Source: Epiperipatus broadwayi (Eukaryota > Onychophora > Udeonychophora > Euonychophora > Peripatidae). Taken from it: a stretch of DNA of 64,000 bases. Below, piece by piece: positions 23,341-36,968 of this stretch. How positions within the stretch are numbered: position 1 is the first letter of the stretch; each line of letters starts with the position of its first letter. The notes beneath the pieces are model-generated. The model did no database searches. It had not been told where the DNA came from and was given only the letters and a program-made list of their open reading frames with translations. Both the position numbers and the translations under genes were made by a program. The stretch lies in contig JAQFVV010012506.1 in the NCBI GenBank assembly GCA_028023455.1, positions 3,652,714-3,716,713 of the forward strand, given 5' to 3'.

Positions 23341-25675
23341 CAGATATAACTTATAAACTATGATACCGAATATTAATAATTTACAGAAATATTTATTGAA
23401 CTATGTGAAACTTTCACTAATACCTTCTTTATCTCATAATATCACTAATGTTTAAATTAAATTGATAAAGTAGTAAACTATTTACATTTGCTTAGAATAT
23501 ATCTTGTTTCTTTCATATAGTCTATTGATTTTTGAAAGATATATATATATATATTTAAAAGCAAATGTAATAATAGCTAAAAATCCATTCAGTAATCAAA
23601 TCACACATACATTAATATTAGTTGTAATACCCAGTCAAATCTCAATAATCATTATCAAAGTTAATTGTGTTAAGATAGAAAATGAAAATCTCGGTGTATT
23701 TAACATTAATAATTGTTTTTGAGATTTGATTGGATAATGTAAATGTTCTTTGATGAGTGTGTAATTATATACATGTTGAGATAGATTGTTGCTTGTCCAC
23801 TTATATAGTGAATGAGTAATCTTGTTAGTGTTTGAATGTTCGTATGTAGAGTGTTCATAAAGAAAGATAGACATAAACATAACAAATATTAATAAAATCA
23901 ACAATGATTTGTAAATATTAATTAAGTGATAATATTCTTGATATTGTGAAATAAATTATTTAAAATTATATAAAAAGGTTTCTTTAATCAATTGTTTAAT
24001 TTATTTCTGATTTTGGTAGAAATATAATAAACCTAAATTATTAATGTAGCAAAACAAAGGAAAACACAATTTTGCAGAAATGAAGTTGTTGTTTTAATGA
24101 ATAAGTAATTAGAAAGGGCAATTTTAATATAAAAATTTTAATTGAAAAAATTATTTTTTCCATAATTTACAGAATGTAAACCTATGTTGTTTTGGTGGAT
24201 GTAAGATAAAAACAATGTATTACAATTACAATCTTTACTTTTATTAATTAAGAAAAAAATGCTTAGCTCTAATCCTTCTGACTATCAATGTAGCCAATGG
24301 TTTTGGGTCTGATTAATGGTGCATGCTTATAGTCATAGCCCACTATAGTTCAAAATATGGAATGTAAATCTGAATTGAGAATTATTAGCATTTATCTTGT
24401 CTGCTAATTAGGACATGAGGTTGGTCTTTTTGCATATACAAATACATATGAAAAAAATATACTATTGATAGAAAAATCCAATAGCATAAATTAAGCTGTT
24501 CTATATTCATAGAATTAAAATAGTGGTTAAAGTGATTGTGATTATAAAATTTAAAAATGCTAAATAGTTAGATATTTATTCCTTTATTAAATATTGATTT
24601 CAAGAGAAGGGAATTCTTATATAAACTGATTAGTATAGGGCTCAAATTATGTAGAAAATATGTGTACAATAAATACATTTTATCTAAATGGATGTGTTTG
24701 TCTAATTATATACAGTAGACTAATACAAAGTAATCTTTAAATAGCTCTGTAACCAAAGTCCTCTCAAACAATCTCCCATCCTCTCCATGAAGAAGATATC
24801 ATTATTTACCATTGTCAATTAATGGATTGTGAAGATTTGAGGAATTTTCTATTATTGTTTTATCCTTTACCTAAGAATAAGTAAACATCCATTTACTAAT
24901 CGATTATGGATGTCAGCTGTTTATGAGTCCATTCCCTGAAAGAAAAATTCCAAGCCCATTTGAAACTTAATTTTTTCCCCAAGATTTGAATGAGAATGAG
25001 ATCTTTATATATACACTTGCAATACAAATATATATCTGTATTAGTCAAAAATACATTAGTGTAAATTTGTAATCTGCAAGTTTAAACAATGCCCTGAGTA
25101 ACAGTGTTTGAAATAAAAAACTAATAACTGTTATCAATATAAACACCAGTAACCATGTCATGAAGGTTACCACTTGTGGCTTTTAAATTTTAATTTAAGG
25201 CAGCTATTATTACAAGACTTAATTAACAGACAGGCAGCAAATATTTAGATCATGGAATTGTGAGAAGGTTAGCCTTTCAAAGTGTTAGTTGACAAAGACT
25301 ACGAGGACAATCCTAAGTAGATAAAATTTTTAAAGTTATATTTTACATGTATCTAATTACTGTATTTATAAATATACAATTATAAGATTATGTATATTAA
25401 TTTGAAGAAATACAGACGTCGAATTATAATATATATGCATGAAAAAAGTGTTCAAAGTAGAGTGAATGAATTGCATTTATATAAGATATTACCATGTGCG
25501 AAATAAAGTAAGTTGTGAATTTGGTAATATTTCAGATTTGTTATTAATATATTATTTTTTATTTCAATCATTTTATATATTTATAATATATAAAATTGTA
25601 TTATTATCATTTTGTATATACCCATTTTGTTTATGTCTGTGTCACACCAACAAATTACATTATTTATATATATAT
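23341..25675. other. AT-rich DNA without recognised features
   Basis: There is a (TA)n tract at about 23,540-23,555. Open frames are short and AT-driven. No domain, RNA gene or terminal repeat was supported. Confidence 0.45.
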
Positions 25676-27898
25676 TGTAACGAGCATATACGACATTACA
25701 TTATTTTATTATTAGTAAACATGAAAAAAATAAAAGTTCGCCAATAAAAACTTCTTTTTTAAGAATTAAAAATTGAAAATTAAAAAATCATCTTAAACTC
25801 GCATATATATAAAATTGCACAGATAAAAAAAAAAAAAACTTATTAAAATAAAACTATTAAAAATAGAAAAGGTATTTTAAAAACAAAAACTTAAAAAGAT
25901 TTAATTGAAGATAAAAATATATCTTCAAAAATGTAGATAAATTAATTAATCTTTTGTAAAATGGAAATGATTATTTTAATTAGTCAATGTAAACTAGCCT
26001 TGGGCATTTAAATGTATAAGCAATGGTCAGATAGGAGAAAAAAACAATGGAATCGGACCTCAGCGAAAGGACCATCACATCGATGACGTAATGTAAATTG
26101 AATCCTTAAAATTAATATAAAAGGAAAAGTTTGGAAATTATTAATTAGTTATTACGAGAGGACAGATATGTGTTAGTGTGGAGTCGAAGGAAAAGGGATT
26201 GAAAAGAAGCACTCTTCAATCCCTTCAGTTCTGCTAAAAAAGAAAGAGAAATGACATCGTTTTCTATGTTAAGGACCAGCTCAAGTAAAGACCTCTGGAT
26301 AAATAAAACAACGGCTAACTGGATACCAATATCTTCAGTACAGCATGGGAATTCCCATTCAAAATTACCAACAACGGCAAGCAACTGTAAAGGATAAAGC
26401 TGGATGTTTTAAAAATTGTAAGAACTTTATATTCATTTGAAAACAATAAGAACTCTAAATTCTAAACCTTTTAGTAAATAATACAAATAGAATCCTATCT
26501 GACCAATGTTAATAATGTTATTTGATGTATTTTTTTTTTTATTTAAAATCATTTCCATTTATTTATTTTTTGTTCTTTTAAGTTTTTAATATGATTTTTG
26601 TTTTTCGTTAGACTAAATTACATAAATGTTAAACTTAAGTCGGGCATGAATGGCTATATAGATTTGTAAAGTTATATTAGGGGAGGGTAAATCTTAGGTT
26701 ATTTGTTTCATAGTTGAATTAGGTCAATGGATTGGATATATTGATGTAGTTAGTAGATGTAGTATGAGATCCGCTATGGGCAGGATTGCATATATATGCC
26801 ACACACCTTCTGTTTCCTATGGATGGTTTTGTAAGTCGGCAAAGAACCGCAATCCATTCCTATGGAGTTTTTTGTTTATTGTTCTACTCGCCAATAGATG
26901 TAGCATTCCTGTTGGTGGAGAGACGATGTCTTCTCTAACTCTACTTACTATTCAGATGTACATTCCTGACAGTATAGTATTTTGTGTTGTATTTTCATGC
27001 TACATTGAATACATAAATGTATCAGATGGATTGATGCCGGTTTGACTACGAACTTTTTGCCTAAGGTTAAATCAGGGAAGAATATTTTCTTTTCAAATGC
27101 AGATCTATGTAGTTTATTCATACTCTACACCCTAAATAAAAATGCATTAAATTTAAGTTGGGTATAGACACTTGCATGAATTCGTTATCGGTTAATTATG
27201 TTTTGGTTTTCATATTTGATCAAAATATATATACATTTGGTAAATAATGATACCTTACGGTGAGTATCTAAAATGTATTTATTCGGATGTCTTTAGTTAT
27301 TGGTGTCAATGTGGGCATCTTACGATGAATGCTATTGGGTTACTTATAAATTTCCCTCTGCAATTGATAGTATCAATGACTTTGTATTTTGATCGTTTAT
27401 GTTTATTTTGAAATGTTTTTAACCGTGTAATCTATGAAACCGATCTATACTCAACATTATAAAACAAACTTTTATAAACCCATCTGTGTGAACTTATAAA
27501 AATTAAAATGTAAACTTATAAAAATTAAATGTAAATTAAAACCTAGAATAAAAGTTAAAAATGTAGTTAAATGAAAGTAAACATATAAAATAATAATGCT
27601 AAATTTTATATATATATGTGCGTAAATAAATATTTTATGTGTGAATTACTGGCAGTGGCTTATTTTATTCTTTTTTAAAAATATTCTTAAATAAGAATTA
27701 ATAAAATATATTATTATAAATATAAATCTCTGCTTCTCCCTGAGCTAGTGATAATGGGCTAACGACCGGAATCAACCAATATTTTTTTTTTTTTAAAAAC
27801 CTACGTATCTGCCTACTGTATAAATTTTTCTAGGTTCAAATGCCTAGTGGCGCCCTGTAGTGCAGATCACGTTAAGAGTTATTCTCCGGATCGTTACA
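25676..27898 (+). mobile_element. Solo LTR, family 1, copy 1 (~2.2 kb)
   Basis: Starts TGTAACGAG and ends CGTTACA, the TG...CA form of an LTR, embedded in (AT)n so that ATAT flanks both sides. The first 25 bp can fold on themselves (TGTAA ... TTACA). A TATA box at 26,116-26,123 precedes a GC-richer leader-like stretch (26,140-26,400). The body from about 26,630 on is closely similar to the second copy: markers are GTCGGGCATGAATGGCTATA, TGTAAGTCGGCA, GAGACGATGTCTTCTCTA and GTTAAATCAGGGAAGAATAT. There is no adjoining gag/pol, so it is a solo LTR. An unusually long LTR such as this fits Ty3/Gypsy-type elements, but the class is not proven. Confidence 0.75.
26116..26123 (+). promoter_or_regulatory. 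TATA box in solo LTR copy 1
   Basis: TTAATATAAAAGGAAAAG lies about 440 bp from the LTR start. The position is equivalent to the TATA boxes of the other long LTRs in the window. Confidence 0.55.
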
Positions 27899-28429
27899 AT
27901 ATATATTAGAAGAGTAAAACAAATTGATAAAAGTTTTAAAAATTATAGACCTATCAGATTTCTATTTCTATAAAAATTTTACCCAGATTAAACTAATAAT
28001 AACATTTTTACTCAATTAAGAAAATAGAAAAGATTTGGAAGTGAATTTGTTACTGCTGAATATTTTTAAATAAAAAAAAATATTTCAAAAAAGTAACAAA
28101 TTATTAATATACAATATTTAAGTTCTATAGATTGTGAAAATATTTCAATTCTAAATAAGTGGGAATTTTGATTAACACTTGAAAATGCATTATTTGTTAC
28201 ATAAAAATATTGAAAAGTTCAAACAGAAAGAAGTATAAACTCAAAAAATTCAATTTCTCCATTTTAAAAACATTATTAAAAGGGTTTTTTTTTTTTTTTT
28301 GGAATGTTTTAATTATCAAAATAAATGGTGATTTGTAGATGTTTTTGAAACAATATTCAATGATCTAAAATCAAAAATTTGTGAGCTCTATATAATAAAT
28401 TCAATATTTCTGTTATTTTAAAATATAAA
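27899..28429. other. AT-rich spacer between solo LTRs
   Basis: No gag or pol remnant could be recognised. A poly-T run occurs near 28,285-28,301. Confidence 0.45.
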
Positions 28430-28847
28430 TCACAATATAACAATAGGTCTATTGTATAAAACAGAGAAACATTAAAATAATATAAAAACATTATTGTCAA
28501 GTGCTTTCAACTTGTTTAGATCCCTATCAAGGCTATATGAAAAAAACGTTGTACTCTACTAAACTATAAACTCGAATATTTCATTATATCTGCCAAGAAC
28601 AACTAGTTGGAAAACTGGTTAACTTTGCATTAATAGCACCAGAACAATTTTTTATAGCATATGATTATTTGATCTTACATTTTTTATTATGTGCTTCATA
28701 CATTAATACACTAAACTCTCATGGACAACATACATGCCCAATAATACTTTGATGAATATAGAATCCGTCATTGCTTTCTTATACATATATTTAGCTTGAT
28801 GAATATATTTAATATTTTCTTAGTTTTACCAATATATATATATATAT
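28430..28847 (-). repeat. Left half of an AT-centred inverted repeat
   Basis: Read on the minus strand it matches 31,154-31,600 over its length: TGGGCATGTATGTTGTCCATGAGA, AATGTATGAAGCACAT, AGAGTACAA, TATAGCCTTGATA and TTTCTCTGTTTTATACAATA. The two halves were originally adjacent through an (AT)n centre. An LTR and a MITE now separate them. A CTTGATAGGGATCTAAAC...GAAAG motif lies near 28,506-28,540. Confidence 0.75.
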
Positions 28848-30983
28848 TGTAACGATATATAAATATGTCGTTACATTAATTTAAAAGAAAAACAAAGTTC
28901 GCAAATAAAAGTAAAAAACTAAACGCTAAAATTAAAATATTGATAAATGTATATACATTCGCACAGATGCTAAACTTTAAAAATATTTTTTTCATAAACA
29001 ACAAAAAAAAAAAAGTATTTGAACGCATTTTTTTTAATAAAAAGATACAAGATTGAAATATAAAAATATTTTAATAAAAAAATAGCGTAAGTTAAAATAA
29101 AAACAGGTATTAATTAATTCCTGTAATCTATAAATGGAAATGATTGTTTATTAATTATCTAAAAGCTGTGTAATTAAAAAGTCAGATGAAAAGTTAGATA
29201 AGAGAAGAAAGAAATTTTAACTTGACCAATGGAAGCACTAAGCCTTGGCTCGGACCCTAACGAAAGTGATAGATTAGTGACGTTTTGTTCATTGAATCCT
29301 TGTGGATAATATAAAAAGGGAAATACAGTTTTTTCTGACAGTTCCAGCATTGTGTGTTTGAGAGATGTAGTATGATGCACATACCACACTCTCTATATAA
29401 AAAAAAAATGAAAAGACTGATACCTTGAACCAGCAAATGCCACCTCCTGAACATTAGATCTTTCAATTAAAGACTCCGTGGACATTGACACCAGGAACCG
29501 GGAGCTCTGCTACCGTAAGCTATAGGAAAAGAACAATTATTAAAATCAATCAAGAACTTTCGTCAAGTTGTACAAATTAATAAACAAGCCAACTTATTTA
29601 AAATGGACTCTTATCTGACTTTTGTAAGTTTTTAAATCAAATTAATAATGGTTAATTTTATGTCTTTCCCGATTGTTAAAAAAATCATTTCCCTTTTAAT
29701 ATTTTTATTTGTAGTAATATTTTATTGTAGAAATTATTTAAATGTATGAAATTTAAGTTGTTTATAGACGCTTGCATGGATTCGTTTGCGGTTAATTATA
29801 TTTTGGGTTTTCATATTTGATCAAAATACATAGACATTCGATAAATAATGATACCTTACGGTGAGTATCTAAAAATGTATTTATTCGGATGTCTTTTAAG
29901 TTATTGGTGACAACGCAAGTATCTTATGGTGAATACTATTGGGTTACTTATAAGTTTCCCTCTGCGATTGTCGGTATCAATAATTTTGTATTTTGATCGT
30001 TTATGTTTATTTTGAAATGTTTTTGACCGTGGAATCTATGTAATCGATCTATACCCAACATTTTTAAACAAATCTGTGCGAACGTATTTAAATGTTAAAA
30101 TTAAGTCGGGCGTGAATGGCTATATAGTTTTGTAAAGTTGTATTAAGGGAGGGTAATCTTAGGTTATTCATTTCGTAGTTGAATTGGTTCAATGGATTGG
30201 ATATATTTGTGTAATTAGTAGATGTAGTATGAGGTCCGCTACGGGCAGGATTATAGATATACGCCACACACCCTCTGTTTGCCTATGGATGGGTTTGTAA
30301 GTCGGCAGAAGACCGCAGTCCATTCCTATGGAGTTTTTAGTTTATTGATTTACTTGCCATCAGATGTCACATTCCTGGTGGTGGAGAGTCAATGTCTTCT
30401 CTATTTCTACTTATTGTTCAGATGTACATTCCTGGCAATATAGTATTTTGTGTTGTCGTATCATGCTACATTGAATACATGAATGTATCAGATGGATTGG
30501 CGCCAGTTGATTGCGAAATTTGTTGCCTAAGGTTAAATCAGGGAAGAATATTTTCCTTTCAAATGCAGACCTATGTAGTCCATTCATACTCGACCCTCTA
30601 AATAAATAGTAAACTCATTATTTGCAATCTACTTAAATTTAGAATTAAAGATCAATATAAAATTATAAACGTTAAATTTATTCCTCAAAATTTAAATATT
30701 ATTTTATATGTGCGTAAATAAATATTTTTATGTGTTAATTTCTGGCAGTGGCTTTTATTATTTTTTTTTTATATTTATATCTAAGGCTATATATTTTATT
30801 ATCTCTGCGTCTCCACTGAGCTAGTGACAATGGGCTAACGATCTAAATATGTAAATAAAGTGGAATCCTAACAGCGCGTATCTGCCTACTTTATAAATTT
30901 TTCTAGGCTCAAATGCCTAGATGGCGCCCTTGGTAGTGCGGATGCGGTGCGATGCGATCTCCCACTTCGTTTGGATCGTTATA
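28848..30983 (+). mobile_element. Solo LTR, family 1, copy 2 (~2.1 kb), nested
   Basis: Begins TGTAACGATATATAAATATG, continues TCGTTACA as a terminal stem-loop, and ends GGATCGTTATA, where the expected terminal CA has mutated to TA. TATA box at 29,310-29,318. The body from about 29,750 on is strongly similar to copy 1 at 27,150 and 26,630, but blocks are ordered differently: the CATGGATTCGTT block precedes the GTCGGGCGTGAATGGC block here and follows it in copy 1, so a rearrangement or partial tandem structure exists in one copy. It interrupts an inverted repeat whose other half starts at 31,154. Confidence 0.75.
29310..29318 (+). promoter_or_regulatory. TATA box in solo LTR copy 2
   Basis: GGATAATATAAAAAGGG lies about 460 bp from the LTR start, followed by a GC-richer leader-like stretch to about 29,530. 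Confidence 0.55.
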
Positions 30984-30999
30984 ATATATATATATAATA

Positions 31000-31153
31000 T
31001 TGCAGTACAACCTGGTTGTGGGCATACAATAGATTACACAACACTACTTTTATCCTTTTTGCTCTTTATCATCTTAGAATTGTTAAGATGATAAAGAGTA
31101 TAAAAATAGTGTTGTGTATTGTATTGTATGCCCACAACCAGGTTGTAATGCAA
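31000..31153. mobile_element. 154-bp palindromic MITE flanked by TA
   Basis: The left end TTGCAGTACAACCTGGTTG and the inverted right end TTGCATTACAACCTGGTTG define terminal repeats, which continue through GTGGGCATACAAT and TTACACAACACTA to a loop near 31,075. TA flanks both sides (30,998-30,999; 31,154-31,155), as expected for Tc1/mariner-type non-autonomous elements. The arms are nearly identical, so the insertion may be recent. Confidence 0.85.
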
Positions 31154-31600
31154 TATATATATATATTGATGAAACTAAGACAAATGTTCATATTCAACAT
31201 AAATATACATATAAGAAGTCAATAGAGGATGATACAGTTTATTCAGCTTTCTACATTCATCAAAGTATTATTGGGCATGTATGTTGTCCATGAGAATTTA
31301 GTATATTAATGTATGAAGCACATGATAAAAAATGTAAGATCAAGGAATCATATGCCATAAAAAAGTCTTCTGCTTCTATTAATGCAAATGAGTTTTACTA
31401 TTAGTTCCTGGCTGATATAATGAACTGTTCGAATTTATTGCTTAGTAGAGTACAATGGTTTTTTATATAGCCTTGATAAGGACTCAAACATACTGAAAGT
31501 ACTTGGTAATAATGTTTTTATATTGTTTTAATATTTCTCTGTTTTATACAATAATCATATTGTTATACTGAGTTTTATGTAACTAATTTGAAAAAAGATT
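31154..31600 (+). repeat. Right half of the AT-centred inverted repeat
   Basis: Inverse counterpart of 28,430-28,847; see that entry for shared words. It contains CTTGATAAGGACTCAAAC and, 6 bp on, GAAAGTACTTGG near 31,472-31,505. This is a possible decayed member of the hammerhead-like motif series, but the weakest of them. Confidence 0.7.
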
Positions 31601-32670
31601 GAAATAAATTTTTGTGAAATTAAAACCATGTTTAACAAATTTGTATTGCTTAAAGATTAAAGTTAAAGGGAAGAAAGCTGACAAAATATATAACTGTTTA
31701 CTTGAATTAATTGAAGACAATCGAAATAACTTGAAATATATATATATATATATATATTTAAAGGTGGCATGCTTATGTGATTGTGAAACATAGATTTGAA
31801 TTTTAAATAAAAAAAAAGAGCAAAATAAAAGGTTTTATGTTCAGATTAATCAAAAATAGAAAAAGAATGGATTTGAATCGAAACTGGAAAACATAGCAGA
31901 TGACATTAGCCAAAGGTAATTTTTATCTGAATATAGAAAGATAAATAGCATTTTCAGAAGAAATATACTGAATGAAGAAGTTTTCTGTATAATTATGAAA
32001 AAAGAAAATTTGTATCAGATTTTTATGGAGAATTATATATCTTTGGTATGTAGGGAGCTATTAACAGATGAAAATGACAAAAGATATAGGGGCACATACA
32101 TACACTTACTTATATAATAACATAATGACAGCTAAATAATATTTTTAAAAATAATGTTTTACAACAATATTTGTATAAAATAAATGGTTGGCATAAATTA
32201 GTGATTTAGATTTGTATATATATCATTTCATCATCATAGTCGCTAATTCAGTCAGTTGAGTGGAACTAACTGTTTTGCTTAATATTGCATGTCATCTTGA
32301 GCAAATGAACATATGATAAATATTGGTTATCAATTATACACCGTCATAATTTCATCATGAATTCATCATAAGTTAATGATAATGTGATTAACTAAAATTA
32401 CTGTTTTACTAGATTGTAATTAAAAATAATAGGATTCAAACTCAATATTGTGATAATTTACAGGCAAAAATTTGATGATGACAATAATGATATACATTTA
32501 TATTTACATATTAATATTATGGACCTCATTTTAATAATGAACAAAAGGCTTATTAATATTGATTTTTAACCTTAGCAGCTGCTTTGCTTTTTTTATTTAC
32601 AATCTTTTTAGTTTTGCTTCCAACTTGTTGATTATTTAGATATTTTCATGTGATTATTTTTTTAAAAAAA
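31601..32670. other. AT-rich DNA with (TA)n
   Basis: (AT)n at about 31,736-31,756. Nothing else recognised. Confidence 0.4.
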
Positions 32671-32898
32671 TTAATTTGGTCCCTTTGATAATTCTTTAAA
32701 TTTTTTAATGTAATTATTCCTGATAGCATGGTGACTTACTTGTTTGGCTGTATGGAATTTAATTTTGTCTTTTTGCTTGTGGAATATCATTATATTTATG
32801 ATATTAAGATTAAATCCTCTAATCATTACCTTCAATGCAATTTTCCAAAGTTGCCTAAGTTTGTAGACTTGTTCTACATTTAGTCTTGGCATAGTCAT
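32671..32898 (-). pseudogene. Possible transposase N-terminal (HTH-like) fragment
   Basis: A 75-residue frame starts MPRLNVEQVYKLRQLW after two residues and is rich in basic residues (FHKQKDKIKFHTAKQVSHH). The opening MPRL..EQ...LRQLW is reminiscent of helix-turn-helix starts of Tc1/mariner-like transposases, but I cannot name the family. No DDE motifs follow. It may equally be chance. Confidence 0.2.
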
Positions 32899-35800
32899 AG
32901 CAAGAACTTAATTGCCTGATTCAATTTAAAACATGTCTTCGAGTTTATACATATAAATTAGAAATAGATAACAACTTATATTAAATTTATTTCTACAGTA
33001 TTTATTTTTAGACAACAATAAAACATGCAATAGCAAAGATAACATTAGTTTTATCTAATAGGCTTTTTATTTTGATCTGTTTGATAATGTGCCACTATAA
33101 ATTGACACAATGCTTCCAAAGATTACAAAAATTAGATGATAGGGTATGAGGGTGCCACTAGACATACAGCCTAGCACTAGATCGAGAAGAAACTTCAATG
33201 ATCATACTGATAATTTATTTACATACAGCAGTCACCTGACTTTAAATATTTATTATATTCATTTTCCTTAATATGTTCCCATTTCTATCTTCTATAGTAT
33301 CCTAAACTGAATTGATCTATATAAGATAAACTACAAGTGAAAATTTAGACTCAATCTTTTATATTTTTTAATACAAACCAATAAATTAATGTATATTTTT
33401 TTCTCAATGGAACATGCACTGTCACAAAACCTACAAACAACAGCAGCCAAAATTGACTATGGATGGTTTACTATAAGAGTGTGCAGTAGTGCAACACTTA
33501 AACCTTCTCCCTTCAACATTAAATAATTAATTTAAACCCGTAAAAGACAGTGCAAGTGTTTGCTGTTTGCTTATTGCTGTCAAGCATATCTTTTTCAAAT
33601 ATCAGATTCCTTCATAAGGTACCTGTGTTTACTTATGGATGGAATTAATTGAACCCCTCCCCATCGTCTTTCAAGATCAAGAGTAAACATTCTTTTTAAA
33701 CGTATTTTGAATATAATAATTGAAGGAAAATTATACAGAAAAAAAAAAAACAATTTTGCTTAATAAAAAGTTAGTAACTTAAAAACTGCCCCCATTTTTA
33801 ATTAATACAAAATGTTATAAAATAACATGATAAAATCCTCATTAACAGTTCCACACTCGATTGTTGAAATTTTTCCATATACTACAAACTCAGTTAATGG
33901 AGTCTGTATGCTTAATGGCATAAAAGTTTGCTAAGTAACTGTTCATATTTATCCTGGTTGAAAAGATGTTTAACTTTCACCAAGACAGTACTGTTCAGAT
34001 TTTATCTTGGTCCAGAACTACTGTTGTGAATCTCCTTTGTTTATTGGTTCTCGAACATGTCCACACCTAGCTAGCAGCTTCATACTTTACTTAGTTACGA
34101 ATCACTCCTGCAGCTCCAGTTGTGGCTTGTAGATGTTTTCTCTGGGAAGGAAGTTCTTGATGTCAACCAGCTGGTGAACACTCTCCTAGTGATCTATAAT
34201 AGCACTTGTTAGAAAAAAAGTCTTAACTAACTAAACAAAAGAAAACTCCACAATTTATACATTTTGTTGACAACAGGATTCCCATTTTGATTTATTTTTA
34301 GCTACATTTTAGCACTTAATTTTTGTCCTTTTTTGGTCATTTCTATTTTTATTTAGTGGAAAAAGTTCTGGTTCAATTAGCTAATAGATTACAAAATATT
34401 TTTAATATCTTAAGTTTCAACAATAGAGTTAATTGCTAAAAATCTATATTTTTTCTTCTCCCAACCCATGTCTTTCTAAGAATTACAACTTACAAAAAAA
34501 AAAAACCTTTAGTAAAAAAGAAATCTGGAGACCTTATTTTTATCTTGATTTATACTAATTAAAATGAAGAAATTCTGATTTTTTTTTTTTTGAGATAAAA
34601 TATAAAAAAACTACTTACAAAAATATTTCAAAATTGTTATTTTAAAATAATCTAATACTTACGCACTTTTAATAAAATAAAACTATATGTGTATATATAT
34701 GACATGGCAGAAAATAACATCTCAATAAAGATCATGATGTATGAATAACATTGAACATTAATGCAATGTAAATTTACCATAAACATTCTTTTACATAATG
34801 AAATAATGATTAGACCCAACAGATTTTCCATCAATTTTAAAAGAAAAAAAAAACATATTGAAAAAAACTATATAAACAATAATCAATTTAGCTAGTAAAC
34901 AAAAACAATGCAATTAATATGGTAAACAGACCAACCACAATGAAAGGACTTACATTCCTTTTTTACTGTGCTATATATAGAGAGAAAGAAGTATAACACC
35001 TGAACAATTATGATTATATCATCACTGGTAATAAATATTTGTCACAAAGCTGTAATATATAAAATCTTATATATAAATCATGAAACAACACACAATTAAA
35101 TGGAGTATAAGAATGAACCTGGTGATTGAGTACCTAGGGTTTGGGGATTTTGCTACAGACTTTTATCTATGTTTAAATGCAGTTGTGGCAAATCTTATAT
35201 TGTATTATAAATTATAGTTTAAAATGCAATCATTAAACTTGATAGTGTTAGAAAACTAAAGATTTGAACTGTTGTGTATGCAAATTGTGTTATATTAATT
35301 AATAAAATATATTTAAAATAATTTACATCGTTGTATCTGTTGCCAAACACAACAAATGCATACTAAAGACAATAGATAAAGGTAATTAATTCTTTAAAAT
35401 TTAGGATTTCTTATTTAATTCTTCTTAAATCAGATTATGTATATGAATTTAATAATCATATAATAGTTGTTGAAATTCATTAAAAACTTTATGTAGCTTG
35501 GATTACAATCTAGATCAGGGTTTGTCAAGTTTTATTTATTTTTTTATTTTTTTGCATTTATTTATTAATTTTTATTATCAACAATTTAAGAATATTGTAT
35601 TGTATTGTGTTATATCATAATTTTCTTGTAAAATTCTGATTTTATAGTTCTTGTTAACTGCAAAAATTATTTTTTCTCCACAATCCAGTGTCTATTTTTA
35701 TAGATTTTCAACTAATGAGCTCACTTCAGAAAATTCACCATACCATAGATAAATATACTTTTCCATTATTGATAATATCTATCAGTCATATAGTATTGAG

Positions 35801-36968
35801 TTTCAACTTCATAAAAAAAGTTTAAATCCTTTTTTTTTTCTTTATTGCTTCCTTTTTTTCTTTTTTTTTAATATCTTGCTGCTAATATTATATTGAGATG
35901 GTCTAATATAATGGAATATTATCAATGATAAATTACTGCTAACAGCAAAACCTATTTATGAATAGGCAAAATCGTTTATATGATTGTTAGAAATCTGCAT
36001 GACCTGCAGGCACCTAAAATGATAAGTATTACATTTTTATTAGGTTTTCCCTTGGAAAAAATAAGATGTTTCTTAAGATATGTAACAAATTCTTTTATTT
36101 TTTATTTTAAATCATCTACTCTGGTCATTCCTATTAATAATAAAAGTGGTTTAAATAATTTTATTAAAATTCTACCACAATGGAATTTTACAAATCAAAC
36201 TAGTTTTTAAACAGGTTATATATATAAATAACATTAAAATTGTTTTCTATCATAAATCTTTTTAATTTATGAAATTAATAACTTTAAAAAAAAAATTCTT
36301 TTCAACCTTAAAACTCATTGGTTAATAAAAAAAAAAATTAATAATTTTTATTTCATTTTTAAAAATTAACATTAGTAAGCCTTTTTTTTAATTGAAAAGT
36401 TCTTATTAATCATATAAAAATAATAATGAAATCTTGCTTTCAAAATAAAATATAATTACATATTAACTGTTTAGCAAGCTCATAAGAAGTATGTTATTCT
36501 AAAATTGAAATCCTCAAATTATGTTTAAAAAAAGAGGTAAATAACTACCTATGATCATCAAATATCACTTGTTTGTGATATTTTATTTGGGTAGTTACTC
36601 AATCTGCTTTTGGATAAGAAACATAAAGTATATTATACAACTTATACATTTTAATGATATAAATTGTTTATTAAAAGTATAATATATGTAGTTAAAGTAA
36701 ATTGGGTTAGAGGTTAGTAAGAAGTGAGAATTACTACCAATAATCATTTCAACTTTCTTCAACCAAAGAGTATAAACGTGTTTATATGTATTTACATCAT
36801 ATAGGACCCATGCAAACTTGTAACTGCTGGATTGATTTTCATCTAAGCAAAGTAAAAAAATAGAATAAAATCAGTCTTGCCAAGAGATATTATTGTGGTC
36901 TGACTGCAAATTTGGTGTTACACTTGAACTATTTCAGCAAATAATACTACAATGATTTTTTTATATAG
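32899..36968. other. AT-rich stretch with no supported gene
   Basis: Features are limited to a GC-richer patch at about 34,010-34,200 without recognisable coding, poly-T/C-T tracts near 35,830-35,880, and a short hairpin at 36,537-36,602 (TAACTACC...CAAATATCAC / GTGATATTTTATTTGGGTAGTTA). Frames are short and AT-biased. Confidence 0.45.
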
